Positions 46,467-58,905 of a stretch of 64,000 nt of DNA are shown here, piece after piece. The notes under the pieces were generated by a model that was not told where the DNA came from, made no database searches, and was given only the letters and a program-made list of their open reading frames with translations. Numbering within the stretch: the first letter of the stretch is position 1; each line of letters starts with the position of its first letter. The position numbers and the translations under genes are program-made. The DNA is from Sialis fuliginosa (taxonomy: Eukaryota > Arthropoda > Insecta > Megaloptera > Sialidae), in the NCBI GenBank assembly GCA_961205875.1, contig OY540813.1, forward strand, positions 25,825,001 to 25,889,000. Reading direction: 5' to 3'.

Positions 46467-47075
46467 CAGTACCGACTTTAGGGGGGGGGGGGGAAACCAA
46501 GGCGACCGCCCGGGGCGCCAGGTCAGGTGGGGCGGCGCACAATGGAGCATAAGTCACTTTTTTGGTTCAAATCAGTGTACAGGCTGTAATTTTTGAGTAA
46601 ACTTTTTTGTTATCTTTAAATTTTTTGTCGGTCAGTTAAACCCGATTAAGCAAAAAATATAGCTTAATATAAACAATGTTAATTTGTAAAAAAAAAATCG
46701 ATTATTTGATAGCTGCTAACTAACAAATACTTATTCAGCAACCCAGACAACCTTTAATAAGGTACCTATTAGCTGAGATACTAACAAATCAACTTATTTG
46801 TTGATTTATCAATTTTAATTTGTTCATAATAGGGGAAGGAGGTATTGACGGTTTTAGGGCATTTGATAGTCTTAAATTTAATGATGTAAGCTATATTTTA
46901 AAAAAAGTTTGAGTCTGTAGGATCACGCCAAGCTGAAATATGAATTATTCAATTTATTTGTTAATTTATCAATTTTAATTGACATTTTCGGTGATTTTTT
47001 AAAAAAATTTTAGGGGGTGAGAGGGCGGAAAAATAAATCTCGCCCAGGGCGCCAGATTTACTAAGGCCGGCACTG
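46467..47075. mobile_element. hAT-type MITE with 8-bp target duplication
   Basis: Ends CAGTACCGACTTTAGG and CTAAGGCCGGCACTG; CATGTATG is duplicated exactly at 46459-46466 and 47076-47083. It contains a G13 run (46481-46493), GGGGCGCCAGG near the left end and GCCCAGGGCGCC near the right. The interior also has a duplicated TTGTTRATTTATCAATTTTA (about 46799 and 46959). No transposase. Confidence 0.9.
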
Positions 47076-47083
47076 CATGTATG

Positions 47084-48889
47084 GAATGAGTATCTATTGC
47101 TTTTTTATTAGTTTTATGATAACTAATATATAGATTTTATTTATTGAATCGGTTGACTCATTTAGACAGCTTTATACATTTATTATTATTTATAACAAAG
47201 ACATTTGTTTTATTTTAGTCATACTTCAGTAGCCAACACCAATCTTACAATATTGCCTTTGCACCCCTGTAATATAACTAAAGGGCAAAAAACAAAGGAT
47301 GGGGTTAAAATTTACAACAAAGTTTAAAAGTGGTTTACGGATAAGGAGTTTTATGGTTTGACACTGACGTGGAGCAACGCTACCAGCCGGAAACTGTGTG
47401 TGGCCAGGTTCAAACTTGTCTGCATATTTAACTCAACGCAACATTCTCTAATGTTCAGATATTTAATCACGTATACAACATAATTGTTATTATATTGTGT
47501 ATCTTCTAAAATTAATCAATACAACTAATTTACTATTAAGGGCACATCTTTGTCCCCCCAATTATACATATCTAATGTGGTTTTGTAACGTTCTTTACTG
47601 ACTGTATATAAATATATTAAAACCAAAAAGAAAAGAAAAAGATCTATTGAAAGCAATTATTGTAATAAAGAAAACGAAGAATAAAGTATGTAATAAAAAT
47701 GAAATAAGTTGTTTATTGACATCGAGTAGATTGTTAAATTAACAGAAAGAAACAATTCGTAAGTTCCATATCTTCTTACAAACAGAATGAACAAATTTAA
47801 TATCATTAATCAACTGGAAAAATATTAGATACCAAAAATGAAATATAAAGAAAGCAACAAGAAAATAGAGGTCGTTCCAAACATAATAGCAATTTCATCT
47901 TGATCTATACGAATGATGATACTTTTTTATAAACCATTTTTTTTTAAATATTCTACTTTTATATTATTTTGTAGTTGTGTTTATGAATCATATCATTCAT
48001 ATTCAATCACAAGAGAGGAGTTCACAGTGCCGTTGCCTGGGAACCCGCCGCAAATAGGTCAGATTATGTTTTTGATCGGTAAGGGATGAGACTTATTTTG
48101 ATGTTGAAAAATTGAAATTTTCTAACAAAAGCTCTTTGATTATTATGGTGACATAACTTAACTTTTTTATGAAACATCTTTTTGATAATGGAAAGGGGGT
48201 CGCTAAACACCTGGCCTAGGAGCTCATGATAGAATATTGGGTTCATATAATGAATTTATAAATTTCTAAAAAAAAAAACTAAATATTTATGAACAGATTC
48301 TTACTTATCAAATCAAGTAAAATATAAAAAAACAAAAATAACAGTAATTTCAACTATAGGTATGTAACTACTAAATTGATTCTTTGAATAGGTTACCAAA
48401 ATCCATTTTAAGTAGATTAACTAAAAGAAAACTATATTTTAGATACAACTTTAGAGCTAGTGAATTACTATTAAATTTCCATAAAATATACTTAGTTAAT
48501 TTAATTATCTATTCTTATTACTGAAATACAGTCATTAAATCTGAATACTTAAATACCAATTTAACATATTAATATACTCCTCTTGAGTCCCATAATATCT
48601 ATAAAATATAATCAATCGTAAATTCATACTCATACACTTATCAACTCCGAAATTATCCAACCATACATAAAATAATCAAATAAACATTAACATGTACATA
48701 TATCAAGTAAATCAATAAAACAACATCATAAATAATTCATCAAAGAGAAGCAACCTTAAAACTCCGAAATCAAAGTATAATATAACATTCATGAGTAAAT
48801 AAGTATACATATATCGACACAAAAGAGTACCTATCTGTATTTTTGTTGTATTTCTCTACACATTGTGCATACACAAACACGATAATGTT
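47084..48889. other. AT-rich stretch with a GC patch at 47320-47430
   Basis: The patch (GACGTGGAGCAACGCTACCA) is repeat-free and may be regulatory. Otherwise AT-rich; the frame at 48064-48246 is unsupported. Confidence 0.35.
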
Positions 48890-49035
48890 AGTTATTGATT
48901 CATCACTATCGAATGAGTGACGACTACGACGTGAGTAAGGCGTCCGGACCAGGGGTGGTGACGCAGCGAGTCACGGCGATTGCACAAATCTTATTCCGCT
49001 GTTATTAATCCTCCGGGTAAGAGACGTGGTGGACA
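48890..49035. other. GC/complexity island
   Basis: Compact GC-rich block (GTCCGGACCAGGGGTGGTGA) with several CpGs, no ORF and no repeat partner. Possibly regulatory. Confidence 0.3.
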
Positions 49036-49289
49036 CACGGAAAAATATGTTCACTATGGGAATGAATTTATCTCTGTATAGTAGAGGGCGTTTAATGAAC
49101 GTTGTTTATATTTATATTCACCTGTTCTTATTAGTGCAACAAATCAAGACATTATCGCTTATATTTCGCATGAAAATATCCTTTCAAAATCTCATTTTTA
49201 CACAAAAATATTCAACTTTATACATTAATTTAATTTAAAATATTTATGATAAATATTGTTTAAATTGTATCTTACAGTCCTTAAGAAAC

Positions 49290-49560
49290 TAATTATTGAA
49301 AATCCTTAACCCTTTGAACGCGTCCATATAGTGAAATAATTATTCCTTATATAAAAATGTGCACATTTCCCCAGAAAAATCAAAATGATCTATTTTTTTA
49401 TTTACATTTTCTTTTCTAATGTCAATTTTGCATACAATAAAAAGATAAAAGTCGATTTCCACGAGTCGTATACTATAGTCGATTTCTCGCGGAAGGAAAA
49501 AAAATACAATCGACTTTAGTCGATTTACGCGTCCTAAAGGTAAATCTAGACTCTCTACTA
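49290..49560. repeat. Degraded element with GTCGATTT cluster and TTAACCCTTTG end
   Basis: TTAACCCTTTGAACGCG at 49305 has the form of a piggyBac-like terminus. Downstream, GTCGATTT occurs at 49451, 49478 and 49519, each followed by a CG-rich word, with an inverted AATCGAC at 49508. No mate for the end was found. Confidence 0.35.
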
Positions 49561-49789
49561 TATATAAGACTCATAAATAAAATTGATATCGTATCGGTCT
49601 TCTCGTCAAAATTTAATAATTAATACGATTGAAAAAAGTTTCGTTTCGATGTGAAACCCTTTTCAAGAATCGTCTACATATATATAATAAACACTACGTA
49701 TGCATATCAGCTGTGAATAGCGTTTAAATGTGATGAAGTAGGTGGTTAATCAGATAAAAAAAATTAGGCGCATTAAAAAAAATATAGCA

Positions 49790-49990
49790 ACTCAAAAACG
49801 TAAATTAAGAGGGGCAGCTAGTGCGTGATTGGGAAATAATATTAGGAAAAAAGGTTCACAAGACTGTGATAAGAAGGGGGGGGTGGGTTGAAAATAGCAA
49901 AATATACTGTAACGTACTTTATGGACAGCCCTTAGAATAATTTTAAAAAGAAAAGAGACAATAAAGGCACAGTAACAACTGTGCCGCAAC
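49790..49990. repeat. MITE-like fragment
   Basis: GTAACGTACTTTATGGACAG followed by CCCTTAGAATAA, with the reverse-related purine tract AAGGGGGGGGTGGG, resembles a widespread insect repeat with 'GCGTNACG...TTATG' text that also appears at about 43750-43795. The 65-codon minus frame is incidental. Confidence 0.4.
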
Positions 49991-50070
49991 TAATAACCTA
50001 GAACTAAGTAACGTGTATAACATTTTTTTATTATAGAAAATATGTAATATTAATGATTAATTAGGTCAGC

Positions 50071-50230
50071 TACTTGTACAAAATCCTATGAAAATTTTAT
50101 GCTACTAAGTATAGTATAAGGGTGGATGGTTAAAGCTTTTATTATAAAATAGATCATATAAGCTATCTATTGACTTTTTGTTTATTGTTCTACGACTATT
50201 AGTTCCAGAGATATAAGCTTTCAAAGTGTA
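50071..50230 (+). repeat. Dispersed repeat, copy of 13468-13612
   Basis: TACAAAATCCTATGAAAATT, GGGTGGATGGTTAAAGC and CATATAAGCTATCTATT occur in the same order as in the earlier copy. Confidence 0.5.
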
Positions 50231-50668
50231 ACGTCAAATTCTTGTATTCATATCTTACGAAGTTACATCAAAAGATTTAAGAAATAATAATAATATAATA
50301 TATAAGACATTTTTCATTCATTTATCAAATGTCATGCTTGATCAGATTTTGTTATTTATTAGAGACGCATAATAAAATAAATATATTCGTTGCTTAAAAA
50401 TTCAATAAAAATCAGTAATTCCTGGAAACTTTTATTTACATATTATATTATGTACACTGTACAGCATCAATACGTAGTTACCGTATGCCTGTTCTCATAA
50501 AAATAAAGCATATGTCTCATTAACCTATTTTGTAGATATATTTAAAATTCTATATTTTCTTTATTTTATAAATTATCATGTCTCCTGGCTTTTTTAACGG
50601 ACTTCAAAAAAGGAATAGGTTCTCAATTCGACCCGTATATATTTTTTATTTATATTATCTCTATATTA

Positions 50669-51419
50669 TATAAAAATGAATGTTCGTTTGTATGAAACTT
50701 ATAGATTCAGGAATTAATGAACCGATTTCAATGCGGTTTTCAGCAGTAGTTAGATAATTTTTCTGTGCAAATTCGTGGCTATTAATATTTTATGAAAACC
50801 TAAGATTTAACATCAAAAGACTAAAAAAATCTTTATCAAGTCGTGTTTTGCTTCCATGATCTCAGAGCATACAAATGTCATTTATATAAAAACACAATAG
50901 CCATTGAATAAAGAATTCTATAATAATTTACGGTTTTAGTATTCTATTAATTTAGGTTATATCACGTCTCTCAAATATTTTATCAAAGAATTAGAGGATT
51001 TTTGACACGTGCTAACAATGAAATATTTTGAAATATATTGATTGAAAATTGAAATATAAAGAAACATTTCACTTCCAATAAAGGTAAAATATCGAAATTA
51101 ATTATTATGATTGTTGTTAACCTATTTATTTATTTATTTTTCATTTTGATACAAACTCTTAGACGGAACCTGGGGTTTTATGGGTGTTTGAAAATATAAT
51201 TTCACACGATTGTCTCAATAATTACTGAACGAATTTTACTCTGATTTTCCCTAATAGATAGGTTAAGTTCAGATGCATAATTTTTTGTATATTTTCATGG
51301 AAAAAAATTAGCGAAGCACCATGTATTGTGGGCATATTGGGTGGGCATGTCGGGTGGACATGGTTACTTTATAATTAATTGAATTAATATCCCCGGATTA
51401 TATCAGGTCCAATGCGCTA
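50669..51419 (-). repeat. 750-bp non-autonomous retroelement-like repeat, copy 2
   Basis: Inverted relative to 14770-15520 and similar along the full length, including TAAGATTTAACATCAAAAGA, ATTTCACTTCCAATAAAGG and ATATCCCCGGATTATA. On its own sense strand it ends in an AATCGGTTCATTAATTC block and CATTTTTATATA. Confidence 0.7.
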
Positions 51420-51879
51420 GTATATAATATAATCTACTATTTATAAATATAGTAGATAAGTATAATTGATATTACAGTATTGTATCTATATCAAAAGTAC
51501 ATTTATGAATAGTTAAAAGAACTAATAAATATTATAAAAATTTAAAAAAAGTTAAAATAAAAAAAATCAATTAATCCACCAGCCCTAAGAATGTCCACTG
51601 TAATTTATGACAAAACATTAACTGAATAAATTACCAGAACAATACTTTTAAAACATAGCTATATAGTTATAAAAATAAAACAAAGAAAAAAAAAGCTACA
51701 ATATATTTCACAACAAAATTATATTCACGAAATATTATAAACATAATAAAATTCTAAAGCAGACTTTGATAAAATAGTGTACTTGATATTCAACATCGCC
51801 AAAAGAATATTTCGTAGCGTAAATAATCCCGTACTCTGTTGAAACGAAAGTATCGTCAGAACAAAAAAAAAGTTTGCTA
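51420..51879. other. AT-rich non-coding stretch
   Basis: AT-rich, with a small hairpin AAGTTTGCTAACAAACTT at about 51869. Nothing else. Confidence 0.4.
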
Positions 51880-52015
51880 ACAAACTTTTGTACGGATGCA
51901 GCATAACGACGCCCTGCGCAACAAGGAGCAGCCGGGGGAGGGGGTGACCAGGGTTACGGAATATGGTGAAATCCGCGCGCGCGAGGGGAGAACATCCAAG
52001 ATATGGGGTAACTTT
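51880..52015. other. CpG-containing GC island
   Basis: Includes GCGCGCGCGAGGGGAG and CAGCCGGGGGAGGGGGTGAC. Overlapping frames on both strands have no recognisable domain. Could be a promoter, a first exon or a conserved element. Confidence 0.3.
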
Positions 52016-52479
52016 GTTTACATGTATTATGTAAGTGTATGTGTGTGTGTATTTATACAGGAGGTTCATTTTTTATTCTAATCCGATTTAAGAATTTTAT
52101 TTAGACATTCAATAAATTTATCGTATGTAAAAATTGTCACACATATATAGTATATTTACAAAGGTAAATTAAATAAATAAACAAATAAGAAATAACGTTT
52201 AATATCTAGAATTTGATTTTTCTTTCAATATTTTTTTAGACATTATCAATATTTTTTTAAGTCTGCCATAAATCATCTATGATAGGATCTTCGGTTTTCT
52301 AAATTTAAAAGATCCAAAAAAGACGGTTCACTTGTTTTTGTGTCAAGTCGGAACAAACTAACAGCCGTACATATATGAATTTAAAAACTATTAACATGGA
52401 TTATATTACTTATAGAACGGTGTATAGACTCAAAAAATACTTTCATTGTACAGACTAGCTGTTCCCCCCGAATTTGTTC

Positions 52480-52650
52480 GCGAGGATGTAGTAGTAGTTA
52501 TACATGTCTTGAGGCTTCCGTGGTGATCTTGGTATGGATCTTGGCTTCTGGATGTAAGCCGCATCGATTTGGTCCACTGCAATGTGTGACGAAACGTTGG
52601 CCGATAACACGACCAAATCGACACGGCTTAATGTGAAGGCCCATGTGAAA
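52480..52650 (+). repeat. Hairpin repeat, copy 2 (partner at 19290-19420)
   Basis: AAGCCGCATCGATTTGGTC (52556-52574) pairs with GACCAAATCGACACGGCTT (52611-52629) with two mismatches. The loop carries TGTGTGACGAAACGTTGG. Opposite in orientation to the 19.3-kb copy. Likely a tail of a Penelope-like or related element. Confidence 0.6.
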
Positions 52651-53399
52651 AAAACACATTTGCAATAGTTGGATCGGTCTGGATTTTTATATACACATAG
52701 AAGGTACTTATACAAAGCTTACTACATACCGACTAGTCTCCCGCCATGCTAACTTTTCGATACCTTTAAGTTTGACGAATGCTCAATTTTATAAAAACAA
52801 CGAATTTTTTTTGTTAAAATTTTTTAAGTATTATTTGTTTCTTATTTGTTCAGGTAATAGTTCGATCCTTAAAGTTTATGGTAAAAAGTTTGTCACGTGA
52901 TCGCAAACGTGTCTAGCAAAACTGTCACTGGTATGATGTCAGAACATATTAAAAACTTCAGAAAACAGTTGATTTTACCACGTGACTGAATGCGCGTTTT
53001 AGCGGGCATTTTTTCATTTGAATAAAAAAAGATTATTTTCAGCGTATTTTCGGCATTATTTTGGAAAAAGATACTAAGGAAATATCTATTATATACACAC
53101 GCAAAAACTTTATATTTTAAATTTTAGTCAAGTGCCCTATTGAAATTTCCATACATAATTTTGATGTATCTATTATAGTTCATGCCAGCGTAGAGGTTAA
53201 AGATTCCGCGCGTTAATTTTTTTTTGTGCAACTAATTTATTCATTGCTCAGTTCTTTTAAGTCATAGCATGTTAAGATGTACCTGCCCTAATTAGTTATT
53301 CGAGTGTTAATACAAATTCATAAACTTTAGAAAATTGATTTAATCACTTTGGGTACCAAAAATTCATCCTGTAGATGCATGAGTAACATTGTACGTGTA
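52651..53399. other. AT-rich non-coding stretch
   Basis: Mostly AT-rich with a mild patch at 52840-53010. No gene seen. Confidence 0.4.
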
Positions 53400-53409
53400 T
53401 GAGTGTACA

Positions 53410-53515
53410 TGAAAGGTATGAGGGTTGGAGCGGCGAGGTGCGGGGAGAAGAGACGCGCCGGCACGCGCACGATATAAAAATAAAAGTGGTGAACAAACTA
53501 AATACACATCAGTAA
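53410..53515 (+). promoter_or_regulatory. Promoter-like block (GC-rich upstream, TATA, initiator)
   Basis: A GC-rich stretch (GGAGCGGCGAGGTGCGGGGA) is followed by TATAAAAA at 53473-53480 and an arthropod initiator-like TCAGTA at 53509-53514. The A of the initiator is 38 bp from the TATA start, somewhat long. No coding exon follows at once. Confidence 0.35.
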
Positions 53516-54627
53516 ATAATCACACGATCGCTTTATGTACAGATTTTGACTTTGATAATATGAATAGCTCTGTGTTTTTTAAAAGCTTGTGAAATATTGT
53601 TTGTTGTTTTATGAATGTACATAATTATGTACATTCATTTGTTTCTAAATGACACCTTAGATTTTTAACCTGTCGCTCGTAGGGAAAGGAATTATTGTAT
53701 AATAATAACGCAGATAATTTTTTTTCGAGTTTTGAGACTCCAGAAACCATACCTGACATTTTTTAGTGATGTCTATATAACAATTACAATTACAATTCTA
53801 ACATTTTATGAAATCATACGAGACGCAAAAAAACTTTATTCATGTAATTATTTATTTACAAGCTTTGCCTTTTCCCCCTTTGTAAATTTTCAGTCGACGC
53901 CTTTGACATATGTCTTTATAAATACAAGAAGTAAATTACAAATTACGAATACATAGTATCTACTTTGATATTTCCAAGAAAATGTACAGTTTCAATGTTA
54001 TTCCGACCCTGTTCTTTAGAACATAATCTATATTTATAGAAGTATAAATCAATTATGTTTATGATAATTTTGTTTGAGGAGTTGAAAGTTTTGAGTGGTG
54101 TATATTAATACATCAATCTTAGAAAATTAATTTTGGCAGATTAATTTGCAATAAATATAAAATTACATGTACATTATCAAATATTATCAATATACAGGTA
54201 ATTCTAATCTTTACATGAATTTGGAGACTTGGCAAAATACATAGTAATCAATAAATTAAATCAGTAGGTGTTGTAAAATTGATTAGGTACACTTTTATGT
54301 GACATTTATTAAGATAATAAATAATTAAAAATAAATAAAAGTTTATTACAAAATATACATAAAGATAAGGATAAAATATATTAATTAAACTACATCCTAC
54401 AATTAAACACAATTAATTATTTTAATGACTACCTACACTAAATTACTTCAAAAGAAGTTTCAAACATCAACAAAGAAAAAAGATAACAGTATACAATACA
54501 CAAAACTGTAAACAACTACACAAAAATAAAAAATAAAAGAGCAAAAAAAGAAACAAAACAAAAGAACTGAAATGACAAGTAGAAAAACAAATTGCACATA
54601 GTGATATTTTCGTTTTCAATATGGCAG

Positions 54628-55125
54628 TATAAAAGGCAATTCATTTGACAGTTACCTTAAATATCCAACATAAAATAAGCGATTGTGTTAGTTGCGCGAG
54701 CAGTCGCAGAAAGAAAGCGTACCGGTGCGAGACAGAGACGGCGAATGAAAATCAATAACTTATGGCTGGTGCTTTACAAACGTCGGTCATTTTGTAGCGT
54801 CACGACGCAATCATTTACTTGGACAAACTCACAAAAAACACTGCCGACGTATCGGACAAAGTACTATTTGGTACGTGGATACACGGTCCGAGCATGTGTG
54901 TACCTTGTGAGCACACTTTAACACTTGTTAGTCAGATATTGCCGTGTGTTTGGACGGCTTTTCTGACGGAGCGTGGTAAGCACATGGCATGCGGCGGCCG
55001 CTCGCGCGCACAACTCGCAAAACTTGAAGCAAACTTTTTTACAGTTCCGTATTGAAAGAATACAACACACACATTCAACGTCGAGACGCGTGGGGTTATG
55101 AATTCGAAAATATGACGCGCGCTTC
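54628..55125 (+). promoter_or_regulatory. TATA box plus CpG-rich block, candidate promoter and 5' exon
   Basis: TATAAAAGG at 54628-54636 lies just before a CpG-rich region (about 54680-55120) with GCGGCCGCTCGCGCGC near 54995. Two overlapping 78-codon plus frames cross it; neither matches a domain I know. It reads as a transcription start region with a mainly untranslated first exon. Direction is inferred from the TATA box only. Confidence 0.4.
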
Positions 55126-56069
55126 ATTTATTATGTTAGTTTTTTTTTTACTTTTATTATTTATTTTATTGTTATTTGAAAATATAATGTTGATAACACA
55201 TGATATTAACATTGTCAAAATTAATTTTAAAATATCAGGGTTCATTTTAGAATAATTAACAATTTATACTATACATAATGATAGTTCAAAAACTTTCAAA
55301 AATTGTATACATCTGTTAAAATCAGAAATACATGTACTGTATCAATATAAAGTAACTAGGTAGATATAATTACGCTACATGTTAGTTTAATATAAATTAT
55401 TTTAATTATTTTTCTACAAAAAGTTAATTAATTTGGTTCCATTTATATTTTATCCCTAAATATATAAAAGCTAAAATATGGTTGTCTGCGTGTATCTTAA
55501 TAACGCAAAAACTACTGATCGGATTAATTATATCCTTTTATATCAATATAGTATAAACTAAGGATTAACACATAAGCTAATTTTAATCCACATTAATGAT
55601 TCTGTCTGGTTATTTGTGTGTCTCAATAACGCAAAAAAAAACAAATCGGGTTAACTTATCCATTTACCCTGATAAAAGAGATTAAAAATTAAAGTATGAC
55701 TAATTTTTATCCACATAAATACAAGAGACGCCACAGACAATTTTTTTTAACTATAACCCTTGTTGCGCTATATATGAAGTAATTAAAAAAAAGTATGACA
55801 GTTATTACTATTATAAATTTATGTGGCATGCTTAAATTTGAATAATAATGTATTTTTTCAAGACCTATGCAAAAATTAACAAAACATTCCAGTTGTATCA
55901 AGTACTTAAATAATAACTTGCCGCCTGTGTATGATAATATTTTTATCAATCAATGAAGTGAACACTTATTCAAAAACATGCAGTTATTGATAAAATAATT
56001 TATTTGATATCGATACAATAATAATATATGTATAGTAAATATGATACGCTAACAAACGTACCAGATTTA
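55126..56069. repeat. AT-rich stretch with a two-unit degenerate repeat
   Basis: TCTTAATAACGCAAAAACTACTGATCGG-like text at about 55496 recurs at 55621 (TCTCAATAACGCAAAA), each followed by ATCCNTTTA and AATTTTTATCCACAT-type words: two diverged units of about 125 bp, typical of RTE-like satellite tails. Confidence 0.5.
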
Positions 56070-56280
56070 TATTAAAACTATTTTCGATTAACCCTAGACG
56101 GCTAATGTTAGTCGTTTCGACTACCACAGCAAACATTTTTTGCTCTATCCTTCTAACTAGTTAATATATCGCGTTGATTCCACGTGCCAACTCAGACGTC
56201 GGAAAGTAGTTTGAGAGGAGAACTGAGTCACGCGGATATGTGTCACCATTTTCGATAAACGAAGTTTTTATTAGTCGAAT
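56070..56280. other. GC patch with piggyBac-like TTAACCCTAGA
   Basis: TTAACCCTAGACGGC at 56089 resembles a piggyBac-type terminus; no partner end was found. The rest is repeat-free moderate-GC DNA. Confidence 0.25.
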
Positions 56281-56740
56281 GAATAGTCTCTTCATAACTT
56301 TTTTGCTATATGCTAATATGTATTTAAAAAAAATTAGAATTTTAAAAAAAAATTTTGTTAAAGTAAGTTTAGTTAAAGTAAATTTATTTGGTAAAAAATT
56401 ATATTAGTTCTGTTTTGTTTCTTCTACAAAAGATTTTTAAAACTGTTCTTTATATAGGATCTCAGTAAAAATATAATGACTGATTTTTTCAAGAATAAGA
56501 TTAACTATTAATAAAAATTAATTACAAAAAACTGCGTTTTTTTATCAAGAGAACGGGGGCCCACCCGCAAAATTTTTTGGGCGGTCCCTATTCTTGTAAT
56601 TAATAAAAATTATCATTTGTTTAAATAAAAAATTTTATTAATCAAGATTTATCTATAAACCGCGTCTTATTTTACTCCGAAATTATTTCGTCCAAATTAA
56701 TATTTTCAGTTTCAGTATATTCATGTTCTATACTAAATAC

Positions 56741-56919
56741 ACCAAGGGCCTTAAGGCGGAATTGTGACAAAGTGCTTCGCAAATAAGATTTTTATTAATT
56801 TATTTGCGTAATTTTTATTTTATTATTAGTTTTTTATGTGTAAGTATATCTATTTTTCTGGCTTTCCGGGAGCCCCTTAGTGCATTGCAAGCTCTGCGGG
56901 CCCTATTCCTACACCACTG
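56741..56919. mobile_element. hAT-type MITE end (truncated)
   Basis: It ends GGGCCCTATTCCTACACCACTG at 56919, the reverse of a CAGTGGTGTAGGAAT start. The other end is not visible, though a GGGGGCCCACCCGC patch at 56562 may belong to it. Confidence 0.4.
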
Positions 56920-57269
56920 TTTTTCATTTATATTCCTCTAAAATAGGTAAAGCAGTTACAAAAAATACAAAAACAAATCAAATGTAATGCCGCGTTTAAA
57001 CCAAAAAAAAACAACACGGTGTTTTAAAACACTTCGTATTTAACCATTTATTTAACACGGCATAATAATTACATGTATGTATAATTAATAAACATATGAT
57101 GTAAGTCGAATCGACTAATGAAAAATCTCTGCATAGATAAAATATAATTAGCTTTCTATGGTTAAGTGACGTAACATTCCGACATCCACCCAGCCAGTAA
57201 TCAATCAATAAATTAAAACAATACCTATCTATAAAATATTATTTCAGTATTCACCAAACAAATTTTCCA

Positions 57270-57560
57270 CATTCAGAGTGCCTCCATACATTTTCCATAC
57301 ATCACAAATTCGTGACACCGCAAAACAGTTAGAGAGGGATAGAGACATGTGAGCAATAGACAAATAAGTGTTATAATATTACACGCCACGGCCGAAAAGA
57401 GACGAGTATATAAATATGTTAAGCAAGTTTGTTCTGTTCGAACACACACACACGCACACATGCATGCGCACTTGTACTTCTTGAAAAGTTTGTTTTTACT
57501 TTCAGGAGTCTAACGCGCGTGCGCGAAACTTCGTAATAAGTTCTCAACATTCTTTCAGTT
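57270..57560. other. GC patch with CA-repeat and TATA-like word
   Basis: Includes AGTATATAAATATG at about 57405, an (AC)n tract near 57443 and ACGCGCGTGCGCG near 57514. Could be a promoter region; no exon follows that I can defend. Confidence 0.25.
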
Positions 57561-58059
57561 CAATGGAGAAAAACATGAAAATATATATAGATGAACTAAT
57601 GAGACATTTTATCAGAATACAATTCTTTTTTCCTGTTGTTTAATTAAATATTTTTTTTAACTGTGATAAAATTAATTAACCATTGTTATCTATAAATTAA
57701 AGATTACAAAAATTATTTGTAAATATGATTCGATAATTAAGCCAGTTTAATTTAATTTCAAATTACATTACATTTTGCATTTACATATATAATATATTTA
57801 ATATATATAACATATATTTTAAATTTGCCTTTTTGGGTACCCCTCCCCCCCCCCCAAACGCCGTTCTTTTAAATATTACCATTTTATTTTATTTTTCAAT
57901 AATCAATTTACGCGCTATTTCAATCTAGACAGGTAAATTTAACAAATTGAACAAATTGGAACCACAAATTAACAAATAAAAATTTACAAAATGTAAATAA
58001 TATAAACAAAAATAAAACAATAGAAATAATGAAATGTTATTAAATAAAAGTGTTTACCT

Positions 58060-58278
58060 TCACAGATTACAAATAAATGAACGTAGAGCAAGGATGTTTT
58101 TGAAGTGGCATGTTATTTTTATCTCACCATCTATCCCACTAAATGCTAATTCAGTAAATGATTCATCACAAACCCAATTACGCGTACCGCGCGGCGTTCT
58201 GTCAACGTGAAAATACCGTACATACAACCGAGATTTAGCAATACGGGTCACGGAAACAATAACACAACTTTCAATCAC
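58060..58278 (-). other. Unrecognised coding-like segment
   Basis: A minus-strand frame with composition closer to coding DNA than its AT-rich flanks. The part reading RTPRGTRNWVCDESFTELAF is the densest. A donor-like GATG|GTGAGA is at 58127 and a possible acceptor TTGACAG precedes the dense part. I recognise no family, so this may be an internal exon, an island or chance. Confidence 0.25.
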
Positions 58279-58905
58279 GACTCATGTTTTCTTTATAAAC
58301 CACTTCATCATATCTAATATGTTATTTTATCTAAAATGTAAGTAAATTTGGATAAACAGAAATGTTACCTATTTGGCGAAATAGTACTTTGGGACTATAT
58401 ATCACACAAACTTCTGAATGATCTCAAAATATTTTGTATGTAGTCTAATAATATGTAATAAAATTTTAAAACATTATTCTAAATAGTTTAATAGTTGTAA
58501 CCCTTTTAGTAATGATTAGTGCACTATAAACACCGGTATGCGAAGAACAATTAGGCCAATTTACTTGATGTACGTATATATTATTGTAAATGTATACAAT
58601 GTATACATATTTACAAATATTGCTATTTCAAAAAAAAATATACTGTAAGCTCAGAATAAAATAAAACCGATTTTTAATCCATTTAGGTTATTAAATGTTA
58701 TCAAAATATTTTAAAATATAATAAGTTTTATCAAAATACTTACATTATTGACAGTAGAATAAGAAAATCGTAGTTTAACCCTCGTTATACTTTAATCAAT
58801 TAAAAATATATAATAAAACTTCAATCTGAGATTCGAACTAATTAATACAACTTTTTATAAAAATAACAAAAACAATCAGTAGTGGAATCTTATATGTAAT
58901 ATATA
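58279..58905. other. AT-rich non-coding stretch
   Basis: AT-rich; nothing supported. Confidence 0.4.

Noticed and set aside
51725-52069. 114-codon minus-strand ORF
   Set aside because: Runs from AT-rich sequence across the CpG island without any domain or exon borders.
52577-52600. Hammerhead ribozyme in the 52.5-kb hairpin repeat
   Set aside because: GACGAAAC is present but no CUGANGA core precedes it in register.
56089-56110. Complete piggyBac element from TTAACCCT termini (also near 1110, 23474 and 49305)
   Set aside because: Each TTAACCCT string lacks an inverted mate and transposase; the word is short enough to recur by chance.
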